Numbered from the stretch's first letter, positions 41,329-50,738 are shown. The stretch is 64,000 nt of DNA from DATBLE01 sp963775695 (GCA_963775695.1 CAVZJU010000006.1:83174-147173), one strand, 5' to 3'. Notes: generated by a model from the sequence alone, not told the origin. A program made the numbers and translations.

Positions 41329-42176
41329 GGCTTCACCGTCAGCGTGTACGGAGCGGTCAGAACGTGGCCGTCGACCTTGAACTGGAGGAAGAGCCGCCAG
41401 ACCCCGGGGACGGGGACGAGTACGCCGATCGTGAGCTTCCCGGGGGTGGATGACGTCCCCGCCACACTGGCGCCGCCGAGCACGCTCGTGCAGCCGCTGG
41501 CGCCGGGAGCACAGATGTGCGTGTGGAAGTAGTCGAGCGAGCCGCGCTGGAAGAAGATCGCGTGCGCAAGGGCCCCGTACCACGGCGTGAAGCTGGCCCG
41601 GCGGCCCTGCGGATCCTTGACCGTGGCGGTGATGAACTTGGGCTGGATGGCATGCAGGTTTGGGTTGCCGTGCAACGTCACCCGGTACCCGTCGACGACC
41701 TCGGTGGCCCGGAACGGCGGAAGCGACGCCGGCCTGGATGTCCCGGACGCGCGGATCGTCTGGAAGAGCTGGAAGTTGCGCTGCGCCCCCGTCGCCGGAT
41801 AGGCGTCGACGACGACACGGTACGGCCCGGGCTTCGGCAGGACGATCCGCTCGGTGACCCGTCCGTTCGAAGGGACCGGCGGGTGGCGGTGGATGATCGT
41901 GGACAGATCGTTCGAGACGACGATCAGGTGGACGCCGTTGTGCGGTCCTGCTCCGCGGTGGTAGCGCGTCAGCGGTTGTCCGTTCGGCTGGCGGATCGTG
42001 AAGGCGAGCGTCGTCGACTTGCCGGGCACCACCGGCCCAGCCGGCTGGAACCCGGCGAGCTCGAATGTCCGGGCGGCCTGGATCGTCGGGGTCTGCGGCT
42101 GCGAGGAGCCGGATCCGCCGCAGGCGCTGAGCATGACGACGGCCGCTGCGACGGCGAGCGGCCAGGCGATCTTCAT
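41325..42176 (-). CDS. Lipoprotein with FixH/YtkA-like domains
   Basis: This 283-residue protein starts at the ATG at 42176 with AGGAGG 8 bases upstream. The lipobox is VVMLSACGG, so Cys is lipidated after cleavage. Two Ig-like modules follow: the first with FTIRQPNGQPLTRYHRGAGPHNGVHLIVVS and STIIHRHPPV, the second with VDGYRVTLHGNPNLHAIQPKFITATVKD and YFHTHICAPGASGC. Many His residues (HIIHRH, FHTH) suggest copper binding outside the membrane. It is coupled to the next gene by overlap. Confidence 0.8.
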   Translation of the reverse strand: MKIAWPLAVAAAVVMLSACGGSGSSQPQTPTIQAARTFELAGFQPAGPVVPGKSTTLAFTIRQPNGQPLTRYHRGAGPHNGVHLIVVSNDLSTIIHRHPPVPSNGRVTERIVLPKPGPYRVVVDAYPATGAQRNFQLFQTIRASGTSRPASLPPFRATEVVDGYRVTLHGNPNLHAIQPKFITATVKDPQGRRASFTPWYGALAHAIFFQRGSLDYFHTHICAPGASGCTSVLGGASVAGTSSTPGKLTIGVLVPVPGVWRLFLQFKVDGHVLTAPYTLTVKP

Positions 42177-42222
42177 CAAAGGGTCCTCCTGGGGTAAGTG
42201 AGAAGGGAACTGCGGAGCGCCA

Positions 42223-43266
42223 TCAGCGCGTCCTCGCTCTGGGTCTCGGCGGGGGCTGCCTCGGCAAGCGGGCGGCCCGCGCGGCCCGCGCGCGTTCGCT
42301 GTCGAACTCGGCCGTGATCGCAAGAGCGGTCGTCGCGCCGCCGGCGACGACCGCGAGCAGCACGGAGATCCTGGCCAGCGTTGCAGGCAGGGTCGAGATC
42401 ACGTAGCCGTGGGCGAAGACACCGAGCGCGCCGAGGCTGAACGTCGCACAGACGATCCCGATCGCCGCGCCGATCCAGACCCGCCAGCCCTCGCGGCGGC
42501 GGACGATCGCAAAGGCGGCGAGCGCCACGAGCAATCCGACCGCAGCGACCTCGACCCATTCGCCGGCGCCGCTGATCTCGTCCGCCAGGGCAAAGGAGGT
42601 CGCGCTCGCCAGCGCGCCGACGGCCGCCAGAGCACCGAGCACCAGTACGAGGCGGGGGCGCAACCGAGGTGCACGCCAGGCGACAGCGACGATGGCCGCA
42701 GCGAGCGCGAGGGCAGCGGCTCCCCACAGCCACCACCGCGGCGACGCGACCCGAACGAACGTCCCGCCGACAGTCCGCAGACTGCCGTTCAGCAGCACCG
42801 GAACCGACCAGCGTCCGGTCATGCCCGGCCGCATCGACACGGGGGGTGCGAGGCGGTGCTCGTGCCACCGCAAGGTGTGGCCGTGGGTACGGAGCGACCA
42901 GGCAACCCCGCTCACGGACGCCGAGGGCTTGACGAGCTTGTCGGCCGCGGCGGAGACCGAGTGCGTGTTGACCCATACTCCCCCGGCGTCGAATCGGATG
43001 ACGGGCTCGCCCAGATCGCCGCGGACGATCAGGGTTTCGCGCGGGTCGACGCGGAGCCGGAGGCCGCGGTTGCCGTCGACGAGGTCGACCCGCACTCCGG
43101 GCAGCGCCCGGGTCGCAGAAGAGACGCGCAGATGGAAGTCGAGCGCGACCGTGGGCGCCGTCGAGTGCGCCGATGCCGTCCCGGGCCAGGCGAGGACCGC
43201 GCCTGCGGCGGCGAGCCACGCATATCGCCGGACGCGACGCACGCGCCCGGATGCCGACCGATCCAC
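42223..43266 (-). CDS. Multi-pass membrane protein of copper cluster
   Basis: This 347-residue protein starts with GTG after GAGAGGAGG. The signal peptide (WLAAAGAVLAWPGTASA) gives a mature N-terminal HSTAPTVALDFHLRVSS. A periplasmic domain with GDLGEPVIRFDAGGVWVNTHS and HTLRWHEHRLAPP is followed by about five helices and an Arg/Pro-rich cytosolic tail. It is paralogous to 36324-37301. The His at the mature N-terminus and HEH in the middle could bind copper as in CopC/YcnI. Confidence 0.78.
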   Translation of the reverse strand: MDRSASGRVRRVRRYAWLAAAGAVLAWPGTASAHSTAPTVALDFHLRVSSATRALPGVRVDLVDGNRGLRLRVDPRETLIVRGDLGEPVIRFDAGGVWVNTHSVSAAADKLVKPSASVSGVAWSLRTHGHTLRWHEHRLAPPVSMRPGMTGRWSVPVLLNGSLRTVGGTFVRVASPRWWLWGAAALALAAAIVAVAWRAPRLRPRLVLVLGALAAVGALASATSFALADEISGAGEWVEVAAVGLLVALAAFAIVRRREGWRVWIGAAIGIVCATFSLGALGVFAHGYVISTLPATLARISVLLAVVAGGATTALAITAEFDSERARAARAARLPRQPPPRPRARTR

Positions 43267-43305
43267 TATCCTCCTCTCGACCGCGCCCCGGACCGGGGCG
43301 CACGA

Positions 43306-43905
43306 CTACGCGGTCGAGATGAAGGGAGGCGCGCGGAGCGCGAAGCGGGCGGCGAGGGGGCGCCAGGCACGGCGCTCCGCCGGGTTCGGTGTCCAGCCCG
43401 CCGTCGGCTCGCCGACCACTGCATTCCCGCGTACGAGCAAGGCCCGCACAGCACGGGCGCCGGCGCGCATCAGGAAACCGAGGACGAGTGCGCCGGCGGC
43501 GAGGCCGAGGAGCAGTCCCAGCACCTGGCCGGGCCCGAAGGTGGCAAAGACGAGCTCCCGATTTGGGATGCTTCGCTCCAAGGTCTCCTGCAGGTAGACC
43601 CACACGAGCCCCGAAATCGCGAGGTCGGCGACGTAGAGGCCGTACGTCCGCTCGGGGCCAGCGACACCGAGCGCCGGCACGGGCCGGCCGAGCCGCCTCA
43701 TTCTCAGTGCGAAGGCGAGCGCGACCACCAAGCCTGCGATCGCCACCAACGAGACCACGGCGACGATCAGCGTGTACCAGCCGAGGTAGCCGTGGACGTT
43801 GTCGTTCGGCCAGAGCGATTGGTAAAGCGCCGCGTGCGCTCCGAGCCCGACGATCGCCGCCGCCAGGCAACGGCGGCCGGCGCGGGCAATTGCCGCGACC
43901 TTCAT
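43306..43905 (-). CDS. Multi-pass membrane protein heading the copper operon
   Basis: A protein of about 199 residues with four predicted helices (LAAAIVGLGAHAALYQSLW, YTLIVAVVSLVAIAGLVVALAFAL, YGLYVADLAISGLVWVYL, VLGLLLGLAAGALVLGFLM). No family is recognised. The start is uncertain between Met codons at 43917 and 43905. It is first in the minus-strand copper set, 39 bases before the 42223 gene. Confidence 0.6.
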   Translation of the reverse strand: MKVAAIARAGRRCLAAAIVGLGAHAALYQSLWPNDNVHGYLGWYTLIVAVVSLVAIAGLVVALAFALRMRRLGRPVPALGVAGPERTYGLYVADLAISGLVWVYLQETLERSIPNRELVFATFGPGQVLGLLLGLAAGALVLGFLMRAGARAVRALLVRGNAVVGEPTAGWTPNPAERRAWRPLAARFALRAPPFISTA

Positions 43906-44384
43906 GACCGAAAGCATGCCTCGCGCCGCACGAGAGCGCTACCCAGCTCGTTATCAGGACGCGGCGCGGTCTCGTAACTGCCCTCATCTCCCAGCGGGCC
44001 AGCGGCCGCTGAGGAGATGGCGAAGTTCGAAGAGAAAATTGCGGCCATCTGGAAAAGACACGCAGTTGGCTTGACGAGTATCGCGAGCGGCGCCGGGAAC
44101 GCGACGAGCTCGTCCACATCCAGCTGCGGTTTGAGAATCACGGCCGCGTGCCGGACGACGCCGACGGGGTCGAGTAGCTCTTTGGCAGCTGGTGCGCCCC
44201 CCGCAGTCGATGCACTCCTCCGTCTGGGGTCCTGCGAGAAGGAAAGACTCTGTCACCCTCTACCACGCGACGTCTCCAGACAAGCTCTAGAAATCCGCGA
44301 GAGACCAGTTGCCTTCGCGGCGATCCCGTCTATCTGTCGACCTCCCCTTCCATCCTAGAATTGCACGCCTCACAGAGGGAGGGG
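43906..44384. other. Intergenic, possible gene fragments
   Basis: On the minus strand 43902-44150 reads ILKPQLDVDELVAFPAPLAILVKPTACLFQ, which looks protein-like but has no clear start and no recognised family. It also includes the promoter region of the copper operon. Nothing firm can be called. Confidence 0.3.
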
Positions 44385-44528
44385 GTGACCACACTGCTCG
44401 CCGTTCAGATCCCCATCGACCGGATCAATGACGACATCCATCAGGACTGGAGCGACGACGGCTACATCCACCTGACGGCGAGCCCCCGGCTCGGGCAGGA
44501 CTCAATCCCGATCACGATCGTCGACTGA
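44385..44528 (+). CDS. Small acidic hypothetical protein (47 residues)
   Basis: A GTG start is preceded by GAGGGAGGGG. The protein begins MTTLLAVQIPIDRINDDIHQ, is rich in Asp and Ile, and ends ITIVD before a TGA at 44528. Codon third positions are mostly G/C. It has no membrane or known motif, and no family is recognised. It could be a complete small protein or a relic tail. Confidence 0.4.
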   Translation: MTTLLAVQIPIDRINDDIHQDWSDDGYIHLTASPRLGQDSIPITIVD

Positions 44529-44619
44529 CGCCGCCCCCGGAACGAGTGAGGGGACGAGGGGGAGGGTTTCGGCCCTGGCGCCGCTACGGTGCCCGCTGTC
44601 ACGGCGAACCCTGGTCGAG

Positions 44620-44720
44620 ACCCCCTATCTCCTCTCAGTCAGGCGGGCAGAGTCAGCACGCTAGGGCCGTGGCAGCGACGTGTCACGGCTAGTCCGGTTT
44701 GGAACCCCCTATCTCCTCTC
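44620..44720. repeat. 17-bp direct repeats upstream of tRNA-Glu
   Basis: ACCCCCTATCTCCTCTC occurs at 44620-44636 and 44704-44720, 84 bases apart start to start. The second copy ends 28 bases before the tRNA 5' end, in its promoter region. Confidence 0.7.
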
Positions 44721-44748
44721 CCGGAGCGGGGCTATCCTGCTTGCGCCT

Positions 44749-44821
44749 GCCCCCGTCGACTAGCGGCCCAGGTCACAGCCCTTTCAAGGCTGTAGCGCGG
44801 GTTCGAATCCCGCCGGGGGCA
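44749..44821 (+). tRNA. tRNA-Glu (anticodon TTC)
   Basis: This is a 73-base cloverleaf: acceptor GCCCCCG/CGGGGGC, anticodon stem CAGCC/GGCTG with loop CTTTCAA, T-arm GCGGGTTCGAATCCCGC, discriminator A. CCA is not encoded. A hairpin follows at 44830. Confidence 0.95.
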
Positions 44822-44829
44822 TAACCGCA

Positions 44830-44850
44830 GGGGAAACGGCCGGTTTCCCC
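44830..44850 (+). terminator. Hairpin after tRNA-Glu
   Basis: GGGGAAAC, five-base loop, GTTTCCCC, starting 9 bases after the tRNA. No T-run follows. It is the likely end of the tRNA transcript. Confidence 0.55.
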
Positions 44851-45092
44851 CGCGGGCCCCCTTCCCCGACCCGGCTCGCACCTCAGCAGCGTTTGGGTGC
44901 CGCGCCCGCCATGTCGGTCGCGGCGACGAATTGACGCATGCCCGGTGCTGCGTCACCTATCGGGTACGCCCGGCAATCGGGCGCACCTCGGCCGCGTTCG
45001 TCGGCACCACCGTCCGGAAGATCCGGCTCGCGCACGGCACGTACCGCTTCGGCAAGCGTCTTCCGCTTGCTGGACGGCTGGTCGTTGGCCAG

Positions 45093-48000
45093 CTAGCCCA
45101 GCCGCAGCAGGAGCTCGGTCTGTCCGGCGTGCCAGGCGAGGCCCATCGTGTCGAACCGCGCCTGGGCCTGCTCGAGCAGGACGCCGTCCTCGCGCGCGAT
45201 CCCGAGCGCCCGCAGGGCAAACGGCTCCAGGTATGTGCCGGGTTTCAGGAAGGCCGGAGCCTCCGCTTCGATCCGTGCCCGCTCTCGCAGGGCGGCGAGC
45301 GCGTCCAGGCGGATGGAGATGCGGCCGAGGTGGTACCCGGTGCGCCGCTTCGCGACCAGGTCGTCCTCGCCGAGCAGGCGCACGACGGCGTCGAGGTCGC
45401 CCCGGATCAGGGCGTGACGGACACGCGGGCCCTCGAGCACCAGTCCGTGACCTTCCATCCTCAGCTCCTCGGCGCGCTCCAGCAGCGCGCCGGCCGCCGC
45501 GGCGTCGCCGGCGAGCTCCTCCGCCAGCGCGCAGAGCAGGTACGAGCGTGGGTTCCGGACACAGGGCGTCTCCAGGTTCGCCTCGACGGCCGCCTCGGCT
45601 TCCGGCCGCATGCCCCGGATTCGCTCCCAGTCGCCGAGCAGCTCCTCGATCTCCATCGGCACCGCGATCGCGTGAACCTGGTGGTGCGAGGTCAGACCGA
45701 TGTTCAGGTCGTGGGCGCGTACCCCGAGTCGGCGCGCCTCGTCGAAGCGGCCGAGCGCCATGGCGGGCCAGACGGCGGACAGGTCGGGATCTGCGACGAG
45801 CTCCGGGTCCGAGACCGCGTCGTCGAGCTCGAACGCCTGCTCGAACAGCCGCATCGATTCCTCGTAGTCATGCTCGCGGAAGGCGACGCTCGCATTCACC
45901 GCGAGCGCCGAGAACTGGAGGTTCGGATCGGCGGTCCGTGCGGCCACCGAGCTTGCCTCGGCCGCATCGACCGACGTTCCACCCCAGAGTGCCCGCGCGA
46001 TCAGCACCTTCGCCCGGGTCGGCCCGTCGGCGGGCATCAGCTCGACGGCGCGATCGATCCATCCGTCGATCCGCTCGGGATCCGGAGCATGGCGCCACAT
46101 GCCCGCGCGCAGCACCGTCTCGCGCGCGAGGTCGCTGTACATGTCCGCGATCTCGACGGGGTCGTCGGACAGGTCGATCGCCGTTTCCATCGCCGCCCAG
46201 AACGGCTCGCCGTCGTACTTGAGGGCGTGGGCGTTGGCGATCTCGTGCCAGACCGCGCTCTGCAGCGGCCTGGACGGGTCGAGCGCCAGCGCGCGCCGTA
46301 GGAGGGCGATCGCCTCGTCGATCTCGTAGCGGCCCAGCGCCAGCTGCCCGGCGCGTCGGAGCCACTCGACCGCCTCCTGCCGGAGCTCCGCGAGCTGTTC
46401 TTCCTTGCCCGCCCAGGCGAGGTCGGCATTCTCGGCGCGGGTCGCCTCCGCGAAGTGGTGCGCCAGGATCGGCGCGTACTCGTCGCGCGATCCGGCGAAC
46501 CGCTCGACCCAGGCTGCGAACGCCGCGTGCAGGTGAGCCCGCCGCGCCTTGGGGATGCTTGCGTAGGCGACCTCCCGCGTCACGGCGTGCTTGATCACGT
46601 ACTCGCGCTCGCCCTCGATCGACGGGTCGAGCCGGAGCCGTATGAAGTCGCGCTGCTCGAGCTCGCGGAGGTCGGGATCGACGTCCGGGCAGAGCTCGTA
46701 GACGGGGCCGCTCCAGAAGGTGCGGCCGATCACCGAGGCCGCCTGGAGCGCCTCCTTCTCGGCCGGGGCCAGCAGGTCGATGCGCGCCGCCACGACCGCC
46801 TGGACCGTGTCCGGCAGGATGAACCCGGCGGGCAGCTCGCTCATCGTCCAGCGTCCGTTTCGGTGCTCGAGGATGCCCTGGTCGACGAGCGATCCCAGGA
46901 CCTCCTCCTGGAAGAACGGATTGCCCTCGGCCTGTGCCAGGGCGTCGAGCAGCGCGTCGGGCGGGGTCGCCCCGAGCAGTCGGCCGACCAGCTCCCGTGC
47001 GGCGCCGACCTCGAGCGGCTCGAGCGTCAGCGTCGTGCTGGTGCGACGGCCGAACCCCGGGTGGGCGTCGAGGAACTCCGGCCGCGCGGTGGTCAGGACG
47101 AGCAGCGGGCCGCGCACCCGCTCGAGGATCTGCTCCAGCAGGTCGAGCAGGGGCTCCTCAGCCCAGTGCAGGTCCTCGACCAGCACGGCTGCCGGCCGTT
47201 CGGCGGTCAGCTCCGTGAGGAGCGCGACCCATACGTCCTGGAACCGATCGCGTGCGATCAGCGGGTGGAGGTCCGGCGCGACGTCGAGCCCGAGTGCGAG
47301 CCCGAGCATCTCCCGGTCCCCGAGCCTGGCGCGGATGGTCGCCGGAGGGTCGTCGTCGCGGACGCCCAGGTGCTCCTTGAGCACCTCGCCGAGCGCCCAG
47401 TAGGTGGTCTGGCCGTAGGGGAGACAACGCCCGGTGCGCTGGAGCGGCTGGGGCTCCTGCCCGGCCAGCCACTGCCAGAGCTCGCGCACGAGCCGCGTCT
47501 TGCCCACGCCGGCCTCCCCGACGATCGTGACCAGTCTCGGCGCGGCCTCCCGCACGACGTCGCGGTACGTCTCCTCGAGTCGCTCCAGCTCCTGCTCGCG
47601 GCCGACGAACGCCGTCTGGAAGCCGCTCACACCGCGCGGCCGCATCAGGGACAGGCCGCGGACGAGGCGCCTGCAGGCGACCCCGCCCGGCTTCCCTTTC
47701 GCCTCGATCGTCTCCGGCGGGGCGAACTCGAAGGCTCCGCGAACCGCCGCCACGGTTCGCTCGCCGACCAGGATCGTGCCCGGCTCGGCGGCCTCCTCGA
47801 GCCGGGCCGCGACGTTGACCGGGTCGCCGGTGACGAAGGAGGAACCTTCCCTCGGGCGGCCGACGACGACCTCGCCCGTGTTCACGCCGATTCGCAACAG
47901 AGGCTCCTCCCCGAAGAGCTCCGGCAGGCGCCGCTGCATGGCGAGGGTCGCGTGCAGAGCACGCTCGGCGTGATCCTCGAACGCAGCAGGGACGCCGAAG

Positions 48001-48206
48001 ACGGCCATGATCGCGTCGCCCGCGAACTTCTCGACCGTACCGCCGGCACTCTCGACCTCGGCGGCCATCGCCTCGTAGAAACGTTCGAGGTGCAGCCGGA
48101 CGCGCTCCGGGTCCTCATCCGACGCCGACGCGGTCGAGTTGGCCAGGTCGGCGAACAGGACCGTCGCGACCTTGCGCTCCTCTCCTGACACGGCCGGGCC
48201 CGCCAC
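45093..48206 (-). CDS. Adenylate/guanylate cyclase-AAA ATPase-TPR regulator
   Basis: This 1037-residue cytosolic protein has a class III cyclase domain at about residues 10-175 (TVLFADLANST and FAGDAIMAVFG supply the two metal Asp; GVNTGEVVVGRP). A large ATPase domain lies at about 195-480 with Walker A GEAGVGKTRL and Walker B AAVLVEDLHWAEE. About 550 residues of TPR-like helices follow (EAIALLRRALALDPSRP). The family acts as signal-responsive multidomain regulators, but the trigger is unknown and no DNA-binding domain is present. The GTG start is 81 bases from the divergent ABC permease gene. Confidence 0.9.
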   Translation of the reverse strand: MAGPAVSGEERKVATVLFADLANSTASASDEDPERVRLHLERFYEAMAAEVESAGGTVEKFAGDAIMAVFGVPAAFEDHAERALHATLAMQRRLPELFGEEPLLRIGVNTGEVVVGRPREGSSFVTGDPVNVAARLEEAAEPGTILVGERTVAAVRGAFEFAPPETIEAKGKPGGVACRRLVRGLSLMRPRGVSGFQTAFVGREQELERLEETYRDVVREAAPRLVTIVGEAGVGKTRLVRELWQWLAGQEPQPLQRTGRCLPYGQTTYWALGEVLKEHLGVRDDDPPATIRARLGDREMLGLALGLDVAPDLHPLIARDRFQDVWVALLTELTAERPAAVLVEDLHWAEEPLLDLLEQILERVRGPLLVLTTARPEFLDAHPGFGRRTSTTLTLEPLEVGAARELVGRLLGATPPDALLDALAQAEGNPFFQEEVLGSLVDQGILEHRNGRWTMSELPAGFILPDTVQAVVAARIDLLAPAEKEALQAASVIGRTFWSGPVYELCPDVDPDLRELEQRDFIRLRLDPSIEGEREYVIKHAVTREVAYASIPKARRAHLHAAFAAWVERFAGSRDEYAPILAHHFAEATRAENADLAWAGKEEQLAELRQEAVEWLRRAGQLALGRYEIDEAIALLRRALALDPSRPLQSAVWHEIANAHALKYDGEPFWAAMETAIDLSDDPVEIADMYSDLARETVLRAGMWRHAPDPERIDGWIDRAVELMPADGPTRAKVLIARALWGGTSVDAAEASSVAARTADPNLQFSALAVNASVAFREHDYEESMRLFEQAFELDDAVSDPELVADPDLSAVWPAMALGRFDEARRLGVRAHDLNIGLTSHHQVHAIAVPMEIEELLGDWERIRGMRPEAEAAVEANLETPCVRNPRSYLLCALAEELAGDAAAAGALLERAEELRMEGHGLVLEGPRVRHALIRGDLDAVVRLLGEDDLVAKRRTGYHLGRISIRLDALAALRERARIEAEAPAFLKPGTYLEPFALRALGIAREDGVLLEQAQARFDTMGLAWHAGQTELLLRLG

Positions 48207-48251
48207 CCGCGGATTGTGACCGCTGTCGTGAATGTCAGGGCCGAGTTCGAG

Positions 48252-48281
48252 TTGTCAAGACGCTGTCCCGCAAGGTAGAAC
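48252..48281 (+). promoter_or_regulatory. Candidate promoter for ABC operon, possibly leaderless
   Basis: TTGTCA, 18 bases, TAGAAC. The expected transcription start is at about 48288, exactly at the GTG of the first permease, and no ribosome binding site precedes it, so a leaderless mRNA is likely. Confidence 0.45.
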
Positions 48282-48287
48282 ACTGCC

Positions 48288-49124
48288 GTGAGCGTCGCCC
48301 CTGTGTCGCAGGGCTCTGCCGCTCGAGCGCAGACGGCGGGGCGTCGCGTCCCGGAACGGCTGGTGTCGATCGCCGTCCCGATCGTGTCGATCGCGGCAGC
48401 GCTCGTCTTCTGGGAGCTGATCTCGCGCGGCGGAGTGATCGCCCAGCGGGACCTGCCGGCGATGAGCTCGAGTTTCGGCGAGCTGTGGTCGATGGTGAAG
48501 ACCGGCAGCTTCTGGGTTGCGTTCGGCCAGACGGTCCGCGGCTGGGCGATCGGGCTCGGGCTGGCGACAGCACTCGCGGTTCCGATCGGGATCGCGCTCG
48601 GCTCGAGCGAGTTCGCGGCGCGGGCCTTTCGCGTGCCGATCGAGTTCCTGCGCCCGATCCCCTCCGCTGCGCTGATCCCGCTTCTCTTCCTGACGCTCGG
48701 CACGAACCTGAACAGCGAGATCTTCCTTGCGACCTTCGGGGCGTTCTGGCCGCTGCTCGTGCAAACGATGTATGGGGTCCGCGACGTCGACCCGCTCGCC
48801 CTCGACACCGCCCGCTCGTTCGGGGTGACCCGGCGGGAGCGCCTCTACCAGATCATCCTGCCGAGCGCGTTCCCCTACATCTTCACCGGCATCCGCATCT
48901 CCTCGACGGTGGCGTTGATCCTGGCATTCACCGCGGAGCTGTTCATGGGCACGCCGGGGCTCGGACACCTGTTGAACAACGCGCAGGCGTACGGCCTGAC
49001 CACCCAGGTCTACGCGCTTGCGCTCGCGACCGGCTTTCTCGGAGTCGCGCTCCACTACGCCCTGGCCGGCGTCGAGCGTCGTGTCCTGCGCTGGCACCCG
49101 TCCCAGCGGTCGAAGGCGCCGTGA
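48288..49124 (+). CDS. ABC transporter permease, NitT/TauT type (1)
   Basis: This 278-residue inner-membrane protein has about six helices. The cytosolic EAA loop reads ALDTARSFGVTRRERLYQIILPSAFPYIFTG. It belongs to the SsuC/TauC family importing small anions. The stop overlaps the next GTG start (GTGA), so the two different permeases probably pair as a heterodimer. Confidence 0.92.
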   Translation: MSVAPVSQGSAARAQTAGRRVPERLVSIAVPIVSIAAALVFWELISRGGVIAQRDLPAMSSSFGELWSMVKTGSFWVAFGQTVRGWAIGLGLATALAVPIGIALGSSEFAARAFRVPIEFLRPIPSAALIPLLFLTLGTNLNSEIFLATFGAFWPLLVQTMYGVRDVDPLALDTARSFGVTRRERLYQIILPSAFPYIFTGIRISSTVALILAFTAELFMGTPGLGHLLNNAQAYGLTTQVYALALATGFLGVALHYALAGVERRVLRWHPSQRSKAP

Positions 49125-49906
49125 GCTCGCGGACCTACCGCGCGCTCGCGATCGCGGCGGAGATCGCCGTCCCGCTCGCGATCCTCGCGGCGTGGCAGCT
49201 CTGGACCGTCCATGCGAACGACCCGAAGTTCCCGCGCCTGTCGACCATCCTCGTCCAGTTCCGCGACCTCTGGCTCTTCTCCGAGTTCGGGACGCACGTC
49301 GTCCCGAGTCTCGAACGCATCCTGCTCGGGTTTGCGATCGCCGTCGTCGTCGGCGTCGGACTCGGAGTCCCGATCGGCCTCTCGCGCTGGGCGCGCCTCT
49401 GGGTGATGCCGCACGTCGAGTACTGGCGCGCGATGCCCCCGCCCGCGCTGATCCCGATCTCGATCGTGCTGCTGCACTCGATCGGCAACACCCAGAAGGT
49501 GACGTTCATCGCCTTCTTCTGCCTCTTCCCGATCCTGCTCAACGCCATAGACGGAGTGCGCGCGATCGAGCCGACGCTGATGGACACGGCCCGGTCGTAC
49601 GGCATCCCGTGGCCCGAGACCGTGCGCCGCGTCGTTCTGCCCGCTTCGATGCCGCAGATCTTCGCCGGCATGCGCACGAGCCTCGCGCTGGCGGTGATCA
49701 TGATGGTGCTGACCGAGTACTGGGCGAGCACGAGCGGAGTCGGGTACGTCCTGCTGGAGTCGAAGAATCTCCTCCGGCTCGGGCCGATGTGGGCTGCGAT
49801 CCTGTTGATCGGACTCCTCGGCTACCTGCTCAACCTCCTGTTCAGCCTCTTCGAGCGCCGCGTGCTGGCCTGGCACCGCGGCTGGCGTGCGGCCACGCCG
49901 AACTAG
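49121..49906 (+). CDS. ABC transporter permease, NitT/TauT type (2)
   Basis: This 261-residue protein has the same fold as permease 1, with EAA loop LMDTARSYGIPWPETVRRVVLPASMPQIFAG and a first helix AIAAEIAVPLAILAAWQLW. It is coupled to permease 1 by overlap and to the ATPase 7 bases downstream. Two non-identical permeases are unusual for SsuC-type systems, which normally homodimerise, but common in aromatic-acid importers of this type. Confidence 0.92.
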   Translation: MSSRTYRALAIAAEIAVPLAILAAWQLWTVHANDPKFPRLSTILVQFRDLWLFSEFGTHVVPSLERILLGFAIAVVVGVGLGVPIGLSRWARLWVMPHVEYWRAMPPPALIPISIVLLHSIGNTQKVTFIAFFCLFPILLNAIDGVRAIEPTLMDTARSYGIPWPETVRRVVLPASMPQIFAGMRTSLALAVIMMVLTEYWASTSGVGYVLLESKNLLRLGPMWAAILLIGLLGYLLNLLFSLFERRVLAWHRGWRAATPN

Positions 49907-49913
49907 ACGGCCG

Positions 49914-50738
49914 ATGCTCGAGATCAGGTCGCTCGGGAAGACGTACGGGGCCGGCGAGAAGGCCACCCACGCGATCGGCAATCTGTCCTTCTCCGTCGAC
50001 GAAGGCGAATTCGTGTGCGTCGTCGGGCCGTCGGGCTGCGGGAAGACCACCCTGCTGAAGTGCGTCGCGGGCCTGCTCCCGCCGACCCGCGGAGAGGTCG
50101 TGCTTCGCGGAAGGCAGGTCGACTCGCCTCCCGAGGAGATGGCGCTTGTCTTCCAGGAGTACAGCCGCTCGCTGTTCCCGTGGATGTCGGTGCGCGCCAA
50201 CGTCATGTTGCCGCTTCGTCACAAGCGGCTGAAGAAGGAGGACCGGTCGCGGTTGGTCGAGGAGGCGCTCGAGGAGGTCGGCCTCACCCGCTTCATGGAT
50301 CACTATCCCTGGCAGCTCTCGGGGGGGATGCAGCAGCGGGTGGCGATCGCGCGGGCGCTCGCCTACCAGCCCTCGATCCTGCTGATGGACGAGCCCTTCG
50401 CCTCCGTCGACGCTCAAACGCGTGACGACCTCGAGGACCTCGTGCTCAAGGTCCGGAAGGACTACGGGGTCACGATCGTCTTCGTCACCCACGACATCGA
50501 CGAGTCCGTCTACCTCGCCGATCGTATCGTCGTCCTCACCAACGCTCCGACCGAGGTGAAGGAGGTCGTTGCAGTCGATCTCGGGCCCGATCGCGACCAG
50601 ATCGAGACCAAGGAGCGTGCCGAGTTCGCGCATCTCCGCACCCACGTCTATCGCCTGATCAAGCGCGACCAGGAGCTGGGCGCAGGGACGGCCGAGGTGA
50701 GCGTCCCGGCCGCCGGGATCGACGCCTGGCCATCGTGA
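49914..50738 (+). CDS. ABC transporter ATPase, NitT/TauT type
   Basis: This ATPase of about 274 residues has Walker A GPSGCGKTT, Q-loop FQEYSRSLFPW, signature LSGGMQQRVAIARALAYQPSILLMDEPFASVDAQTR and the switch His in FVTHDID. It has a short C-terminal extension of about 35 residues. The ATG at 49914 is chosen as the family N-terminus (MLEIRSLGKTYG). It energises the two permeases just upstream. Confidence 0.92.
   Translation: MLEIRSLGKTYGAGEKATHAIGNLSFSVDEGEFVCVVGPSGCGKTTLLKCVAGLLPPTRGEVVLRGRQVDSPPEEMALVFQEYSRSLFPWMSVRANVMLPLRHKRLKKEDRSRLVEEALEEVGLTRFMDHYPWQLSGGMQQRVAIARALAYQPSILLMDEPFASVDAQTRDDLEDLVLKVRKDYGVTIVFVTHDIDESVYLADRIVVLTNAPTEVKEVVAVDLGPDRDQIETKERAEFAHLRTHVYRLIKRDQELGAGTAEVSVPAAGIDAWPS

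Noticed and set aside
42176..44119. A 647-codon minus-strand frame
   Set aside because: It is an Arg-rich shadow of the two membrane-protein genes at 42223 and 43306.
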